Shown here: positions 57,216 through 64,000 of the stretch, one piece after another
Layout of the letters: each line of letters starts with the position of its first letter
How positions within the stretch are numbered: position 1 is the stretch's first letter
Notes under the pieces: model-generated
What the model was told of the DNA's origin: nothing
Seen by the model: only the letters and a program-made list of their open reading frames with translations
Database searches by the model: none
Made by a program: the position numbers and the translations under genes
Source of the DNA: Talpa occidentalis
Lineage: Eukaryota > Chordata > Mammalia > Eulipotyphla > Talpidae
Assembly (NCBI RefSeq): GCF_014898055.3
Contig: NW_026555331.1
Span: 107,629,194-107,693,193 of the forward strand
DNA: 64,000 nucleotides
Direction: 5' to 3'

Positions 57216-57828
57216 AAATTAGGATATTTTAACATTCTCTTCAGTCTTTCACAAATCAAATATGAAACAGTAAAAGATGATAGAAATGATATCAAAGTTG
57301 TAATGAGAACATACACTTAATAGAAAATATTACAATAACCTTGGATTATTCATTAAAATATCTAACAATTTATAAATATGAAGATTAACTCACATATTTC
57401 TTAAATATAAACACATGTATTAACTACTTTGCCAGAGATTTAAATGCAGAAATATTTAATTCAGTAATTAAAAATATAAGCAACACTTTTCACCTCCAAA
57501 GAAAAATACCGAATCCAGGACATGGGGACTAAATCTTCCATCCTAAAAAAAAGTACAGAAAATGTTATGTTAAAACTATATATTTTGATCATTTGAATAA
57601 TGATGAACATTTCATATCAAATGGAAGAACTCACGAGGAAGCAATAATCTGAGGCAAATTCATAGCATAAATGTTTTTTATTATGAAATAAGAGAAAACT
57701 AAAAAAAATCTATCTTTTGCCTAGTAGAAAAATAAGGTTTAGCAAAGTAAGGTTGAATGCTAGAGCAAAATGCAAAAATCATAATTATTTCTATGCATCA
57801 GCAGTAACCAAATACGTAGACCATTAAA

Positions 57829-57902
57829 GGGGAGAAAGGATGTCTTTCACAATATAACAGCAAATGGGGAGAAAGGATGACTTTCACAATATAACAGCAA
57901 AT
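57829..57902. repeat. 37-base tandem duplication
   Basis: Two head-to-tail copies of a 37-base unit starting 'ggggagaaaggatg', differing at one base (t/a). Confidence 0.97.
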
Positions 57903-58139
57903 GTAAAGCTATGAGAATACTATAGAGTATATTTAAATCAAGAATCAGGATATTTATTGGGAAAATTATAAAGTCTTATCTCACAAGGAAGACCTACATA
58001 AAAGCAGCATAAACAAAAGTCAGAGACTTAGAAGGTATTTTCAATTTACATAGAACACAAATAGTCATTTCCAAAATTAATAATTTCTAGACATCAATAA
58101 GTAAAAAGCAGATGACCAAGCCAAACTGAATAGAACATA

Positions 58140-58390
58140 AATATACATCACAGAAAAAATGGTCAATAAAGAAAATGACTTATCCCATTATATTCAGGAA
58201 CAGATCAAGTTAGATGATTAGATAGCATTTTAGGCCCCAAAGACTGACAGCAGTTTTAAAATTTGATACTACCAAATGTTGGTTAGCCTATGGAGAGAGG
58301 AAAGATCTGTTACTTTAAACTGCTGATGAGATTATAAATTGGTAAAACACTTTGCCAAACAGTTTGGCAAAATCTAGTATAGTTAAATGA
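58140..58390 (+). repeat. Old L1 ORF2 remnant
   Basis: Contains the decayed stretch 'ttggtaaaacactttgccaa' and 'acagtttggcaaaatctag', which in L1 precedes the end of ORF2. 57480-58140 may belong to the same element. Confidence 0.5.
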
Positions 58391-58533
58391 TGTTGAACGC
58401 TTTTTTTTTTCAATTTTATAAGTTTACTTCAATTAATGCTATTTACACGGTGAGAAAATTGCAAACAGTAAATAACAAAGCTTCTAAAATCAGAAGTCAA
58501 AACAACATGAATAAAAATATAAGTTAAGAAAAT

Positions 58534-58812
58534 GGGGCCTCCCTGGTGGCGCAGTGGTTGAGCACTGGGTTGCGAAGCTGCCCGCAGCCTCTGCGGAGCC
58601 GGTTCGATCCCCGGCTGAGGGTCCCACATAGCGCGCAGACCTCTCCTGCCGCCCACTGCTCCCCTTAGCAGTGTACTTCGTCAGCCTGCCTGTTCTGCTC
58701 CCCCCGCTCTGGCTCTGGTGAATTCTCTCACCCTCCCACGCTTCTGACTGTACCCAGTGCTTGTATAAATAAATAAACAAATAAATAAATCTTTTAATAT
58801 ATATATATATAA
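58534..58812 (+). mobile_element. tRNA-derived SINE, full length
   Basis: Sense copy, head 'ggggcctccctggtggcgca'. The tail is followed by a (TA)n run at 58798-58811. 'taagttaagaaaatg' before and 'aaacttaagaaaatg' after are probable duplications. Confidence 0.92.
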
Positions 58813-59505
58813 AACTTAAGAAAATGAGTTTAGATAACACTTCACAAAAAAATTTTCTCACTGAGTGATAAAGTCAGGTTAAAATATAGGTCGAACAATT
58901 AATTGCACAATCATGTGTTCATTTCATATCTCTTTTGATAAATTTACAGATGGTCAAAGGTGACCATCTCATGGTGATGAGTTTCAGGTAATTTTTCCTT
59001 CTTTTTCCTTTTCATATTGTACAAGTTTTAATTATTTTAGCAAATGTCTAACTCACTCCTCCCACAAATTAGATGGGGATGGGAGGGATAGGGAGAACAG
59101 TGTTGGTATTAGCAATCTCTACATGATAGAATTCCATCTGGTTTTTTCTTTTCCTTATCTGTATTTTCTAATTTGTCCTCAGCAGAATAAATAATCATTC
59201 AACAAAGATAATCACAAATGTTAATTTTTACAAATTGAGTATATTTGGGGTTTCATGAAAGCTAAATTATTGATGTTTTGCTGATAGGATTTTTGCTCCA
59301 AAGCAGATTTAGAAAAGAGAACTTTCAAGAAGCATCTTTTACACTGTGTCTCCTAGGTTAATCATCTTGTTGATCACTTACGACCAGACTAAATTCTCTC
59401 CTCTCATGCCCCCTCTCTTCCCTTTTTTCCTTTCTTCTCTCTCCTCTTGCTTCAGAAGGGCTGGTGTACTAATTCAGGGAAAATACAGCCTGTCCTCCTT
59501 TCTTT

Positions 59506-59769
59506 TTTTTTAAAGATTTATTTATTTATGCATACAAGAACTGGGGTACAGGCCAGAGGTGTGGGGAGTGAGAGGGTTCACCAGAGACAGAGTGGGGAAC
59601 AGAACAGGTGGATCAACTAAAATACACTGCTGAGGGGAGCAGTGGGCAAGACAGGAGAGGTCTGCTGTGCCATGTGGGTGTCACCCTGGCCAGGGATCAA
59701 ACTCGTGCTGCAGTGGCTGCTGATAGCTTCATAGGTTGTGTCTTAACCCCTTGTGCCACCAGGGAGGCC
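59506..59769 (-). mobile_element. tRNA-derived SINE, full length, antisense
   Basis: T-run and tail complement at the left, 'ccaccagggaggcct' at the right. Duplication-like 'gtcctcctttctt' and 'gtccttctttctt' flank it. Confidence 0.92.
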
Positions 59770-60859
59770 TCTGTCCTTCTTTCTTAAGCAGACAAATTCT
59801 GAAGTCCCTGCTTCTTTCCTCCCTTTCTAACCTCTTTCCTTATACTACAGCTACCTTGGTAAATAACAACTTTACAGGACTCTTTTGGGGGAAATTGTAA
59901 CCATTTGCTTATATTTCTTATGCTAATTTGTGTTGTCTTGAGGATACCTGTCATCTTATTTGCCCCGAACTAGCTGCAGGTGCCTGACTCACTCATACTT
60001 GTTGTCTCCCCACATTGGTCATATTATTATCTAGACTTCTCTTATCCAGAGAGTTCTTGTTCTTATTCACCAATGGTGATTTAATCTTGCAACAGTGTAT
60101 TATGGTCAGAGGAATAATGATTATTCCTAAAATATACCAAATGGGAATTTAATGATTTTTCTGCATGGATTTTAATATTTTTAATTTAGGAATGTATCAA
60201 ATTTGTATATTCCATTCAAATCTATGAGTGGTGCTTTATTTTTACATGTTGCAATTGGTCTTAAATAATGTACGTAGACTTAATTTATTTTGCTTTGTAC
60301 ATATTCCAGCAACATCTCAGAAAGGTGGTTGACCTGAATATGATTGGAATCTGTTACTTAACTTTTTATTCCAGTCAGTTACAATTATTAGGGGGCCATT
60401 TGTTGTTAATTTATTTATATGGATACATAGATTTGCATTGCTGCTAGCAGTTTCAATTGCATTACTTAATGTGATCATCACACTATTCTTTCCTCTTTAG
60501 AGATGAGACACCAAGAAATAATGTAATTTGTCTAAGTTTACATAACTGCCAAAAAAGGAAGGACCAAAATTCAAGCCACAGTCTTTTTAATTCACATCTA
60601 GGCTTCCCTCCACACTGAATTCATTCATTCAACAAATATTTCATGAGCACTTGTACATACAAAAACCTATACTAGGTATTGGGGGAAACAATGCAAAAAG
60701 ACATAGTCTCACTGAGCATGTAAGCATCTGCAAAAACCAATTAATTATTAAATTATAATTGTGACGAGTGTCTTGAAGAAAAAGCAAAAGTTGCATAAAA
60801 GGCTGCTCACATCCAGTAAAGGGCCATCTGAAGGCCTAGCTGAAGTGTCTCTTTAAATC

Positions 60860-61030
60860 CTCGGCAGCATTTGTTGGGTACTTCCTCTGGGCCAGGAGCA
60901 GCTCCAGCCTTTCACATGAGTTCATTCATTGAAACCTCCCTTGGAGGTGGATTGTTTCCATTTCACAGATGAGGAAACTGAGGTAGAGAGATTCTATAAC
61001 CAATGGCCACATACTTAGGAGCCCCTGACT
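60860..61030 (-). repeat. MIR remnant, antisense
   Basis: 'ggtacttcctctgggccagg', 'ccatttcacagatgaggaaa' and 'ctgaggtagagagatt' follow the reverse MIR order. An L2-like start ('ttcattcaacaaatatttc') precedes it at 60620. Confidence 0.7.
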
Positions 61031-63769
61031 GCCTTTTGCTTCTGTAGCCTTCAAATTGACCTTGAAAGAACGCCCCTCATCATGAACTCAGCACTGGCCT
61101 TAAATCCTAATCCAGAAAATCTACTAACACAACATAATTGCTCAAAGATGAAACAGACGTAGAGCACGAGACTCAGAAGACCCTTATTTCTGTAGTAAAG
61201 TCCCACACATGAATCTCTTTTGCAGCCTGTGAGTTTGTACCTGGATCATTATTCCACTGACCTCCCGCTGATGTAGTCGGCTAACACGATGGCAGAAATG
61301 GACATGGTGGCACTGAGAACAGGGGCCAGAGAGCCCATCTCTTTTGTTATTTGTTTGGTTTGGGTGGTATTATTTGTTTTCAGGGGATTAGCACACAGGG
61401 AGGCAGAGTAGCCAAAATGAAGGGAACTGATTGCAGCGGCTGCCTATTCACAAGACAGATTAGGACCAGGACACTGGTGGAGTACAAGTCTCAGGGGCCC
61501 TGTCCCTTGGCTCAGTCACCTGGCCTCAATTTGAGTCCAATTGCTTAATTTTCTGCACACCCCACGAAAGCCAATTCCCATGCTGCTCTGTGTCTTCTTT
61601 ATATTTCTCCATAATGCAGTCTCTGGCTGTTTAACTGCGGCAGGCTTTATGATAAGGGTTGTTGTTTGGTTTTTTTCTTCCTTGGCAGTAGGCAAAGACT
61701 TAATTTTAAAAGACACACTCAAACTCAAACAGTCCTGAATGACTTACACAGAAAGAAGGGTGTTTTCTGGGCTTGTTTTTGAAATATTACAATTTTTTTA
61801 TTAGGTAATTTTATCATTGTTATAAATAAGTAATTGTACTGGGGAGAAGGGATAATCCTTATTTAATTAAATTCATCTATACTCCCAGGTTGGCAGCAAC
61901 AAGACATATGTGAGACTAATACCCACAGCCTGCCTCTTTGCATGTGCAATTAAAAATTCACTCTACAGTAGCACTGGCAGTTTAGTGTTGCTTTTGGCAT
62001 TTACAAATTCTTTTATTTTGTGACTTTTTTTTTTACCATACACATATGCTGGAGCAGATGTTGCTTATTTGTTGTTTATTCAAATCTGTAGGCTCTGGCA
62101 GCTAACTCCATTGTTCTGTAATGAAGCTTTATTCACTGTCCTGTATTAGGACCCAGTGCCTGCACGAGAGGCTGCTTTAGTTCTCAGTAGGACGCCACAG
62201 TTATTGCCCTTGTAGTTGGCTGTTTATAGTTGGAAGCTTGCATTGGGGAAAAAAAACAACAACAACAAAGGGCTGGGTGGTGGTGGTTGGGGTGAGTGAG
62301 AGGGAACAGGCGGGCGGGAAGGTCACCCGCAATGCTCTGCTCTGTGCTCCTGCCCTGTGGTCTCAGCCCCGCATCCAGACTCATCTGCTATGGGGATTTG
62401 TATTGAAGCTGGGAAGCATTCTTGCTTTCTTTTGCACTCTCCATTTATTGAATTCGTTCATAAGCAGCGTTTCTACCGCAGCTCCCATCCCCGCTCTCCC
62501 ACCCTTATTTCCAGTACAGTCATAGAGCTATAAAGTCATGCTTAGCCATGGGAGCTCTGTCCACTACAAAACTCTTTCTTCCACATAGCACACCCTCATC
62601 ACATCTTTCCTCCTCCACACACTGTTTCTGGCTGCCCGTGTCTTGAGAGTAGCCACACTTCATAAAGTCGAGAATGTCAGGTCCATGTTGACCAAAATAA
62701 AGACCTGCTGATCTCTCAGCTCCAATGCCAATTTGGAGACATTCGCCTTCTGGAAAACCCCTGTCTTGGCCAGGAGGCAATCAATCAGAGATGTAACCAC
62801 CTCCATCTGGCACATTATGACATGGAACCTCACTATTAACACATTTGTGATTCATCTTGTCCCAATGAGTGGTGCCAGGGATCAAACCACATCTTTCCTC
62901 CCTGTGGCAGCTGGGAGCACTCTAGCTTCCCAGCATGCAGAGTTAACACGTTGGCTCCTGTGACATCGCAAGTAACAATTCTTTTAATTATCACACCTTC
63001 CTTCCCCCTCCCCACCCACTCCACAGACATTTTGGCACCATGGGGATATTTTGCAGCCGGCAATCAGTACTTTTCTTAATTGACTGAGTATGTTTCAATA
63101 GTGTGAATCCTGGTATTATCCACTATTGAGTGAGAAGGATAGTTACTTGATGCTAAGTTCTGTAGATATGACTCCCTATACTTATCTGGGACCTTATACT
63201 TCCATAAGGATGCTGTGGTATTCATTTATAATATTTTCTAAATGCATTTCTCTTACCAGTCCATATTTGAGTGTGAATCTCTTTAGGATTGAATTCAAGG
63301 TCTTTCCTTTCTGATCTAGTCCATACTGACAGTCTCCCACAACCCAAATTCTGTATGCATTCAATTGTTCAGTGTCCTCCAGCATTCTCACTGCTGTATC
63401 TTTGTAGCTATATTACTCCCTCCTCTTCATGAAATCCACTCCCAATGTCCTTGGTCACCTGCTGAAAGCCATCCATCCTTCAAAGGCTCTGATGACATTA
63501 TCTCTTGTATCATCACCTCCAAGAATCCTAATTACTGGGGATACAACCTTGTTCAGTAGTCCCTTAAATTTTGATATATGCCTTTACGATAGGCCTGAAC
63601 AGTTAGCCTTGGATTATAATTAGCTGGTGCAAAACATAACTAAATTGCTATTCCCTTTAAAGAATCTTTGCATACATCTTTGTAGCCATCTCTCCTCTAA
63701 GGGTTGGCATCACACCTACAGAGGATTTAGCATGGGTTTAAGGAATGGGAAAAAACAATATTGAACATT

Positions 63770-64000
63770 CTTTTTTTTTTTTTAAAGATTTATTTATTTA
63801 TTTATACAAGCACTGGGTAGGTACAATCAGAAGCGTAGGAGGATAGGAGAATTCACCAGAGCCAGAGTGAGGAGCAGAACAGGCAGAGTGACGAAGTACA
63901 CTGCTGAGAGGAGCAGCAGGCGGCAGGAGAGGTCTGCACGCCATATAGGACCCTCGCCGGTGGTCAGGGATCGAACTGGCGCTGCAGAGGCTGTGGGCAG
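63770..64000 (-). mobile_element. tRNA-derived SINE, antisense, cut by the window end
   Basis: T-run, 'aaagatttatttatttattt' tail complement and body; the head starts at the end of the window (B-box complement 'gggatcgaac'). Confidence 0.9.

Larger units (their letters stand above)
52636..64000 (+). other. ITPRID1: ITPRID1 intron 8 (5' part, runs off the window)
   Basis: The intron opens with gtaaga at 52636 and no matching acceptor plus exon is evident before 64000. It carries two similar old L1 3'UTR pieces (53080 and 56930), further L1 remnants to 58390, a MaLR-like LTR split by a SINE (54590-55130), SINEs at 58534, 59506 and 63770, and a MIR at 60860-61030. 61040-63760 is less repetitive and somewhat richer in G+C, with no gene recognised. 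Confidence 0.7.

Overview
This is a stretch of mammalian nuclear DNA. It is AT-rich, full of interspersed repeats, and contains spliced genes with GT-AG introns and no prokaryotic gene organisation. The dominant repeat is a young tRNA-derived SINE of about 270 bp, seen in 19 copies or pieces. It has a tRNA-like head with RNA polymerase III A and B boxes, a body containing a 'gctgctcccctcagcag' motif, and an AAATAAATAAATCTTT tail. This SINE is not the primate Alu, the rodent B1/B2, the carnivore CAN, the whale/ruminant CHR or the vesper-bat VES type. I judge it most like the SINEs of rhinolophoid (horseshoe/leaf-nosed-type) bats. The bat assignment is an inference from remembered repeat families, not from a search.

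The one gene I recognise is on the + strand: the 5' half of ITPRID1 (formerly CCDC129), a member of the ITPR-interacting-domain family with KRAP/ITPRID2 and TESPA1. Eight coding exons at 23443-23605, 25520-25568, 25897-25940, 39481-39532, 41280-41366, 43539-43741, 47583-48145 and 52578-52635 join in one open frame of 406 codons plus one base. Every junction is GT-AG and every phase agrees. The first exon is inferred; the other seven are recognised by protein similarity. The rest of the gene, expected to be a long C-terminal part, lies beyond base 64000.

Layout. 1-23442 is non-coding DNA upstream of the start codon (promoter or 5'UTR exons not identified), with SINEs, an inverted L1, an antisense L1 ORF2 remnant, MIRs and simple repeats. 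23443-52635 is the exon-bearing part; introns 3, 6 and 7 are the larger internal ones. 52636-64000 is the start of intron 8, rich in old L1 and LTR remnants plus SINEs.

Other items are a U6 snRNA pseudogene, several tandem or local duplications, two hairpin sequences and a few exon-like or protein-like open stretches that I cannot identify. I found no evidence of a previously undescribed system. The more unusual observations are structural: a twin-primed L1 with clear target-site duplications, two SINEs sharing one target, a SINE with a transduction-like tail, and a head-only SINE.
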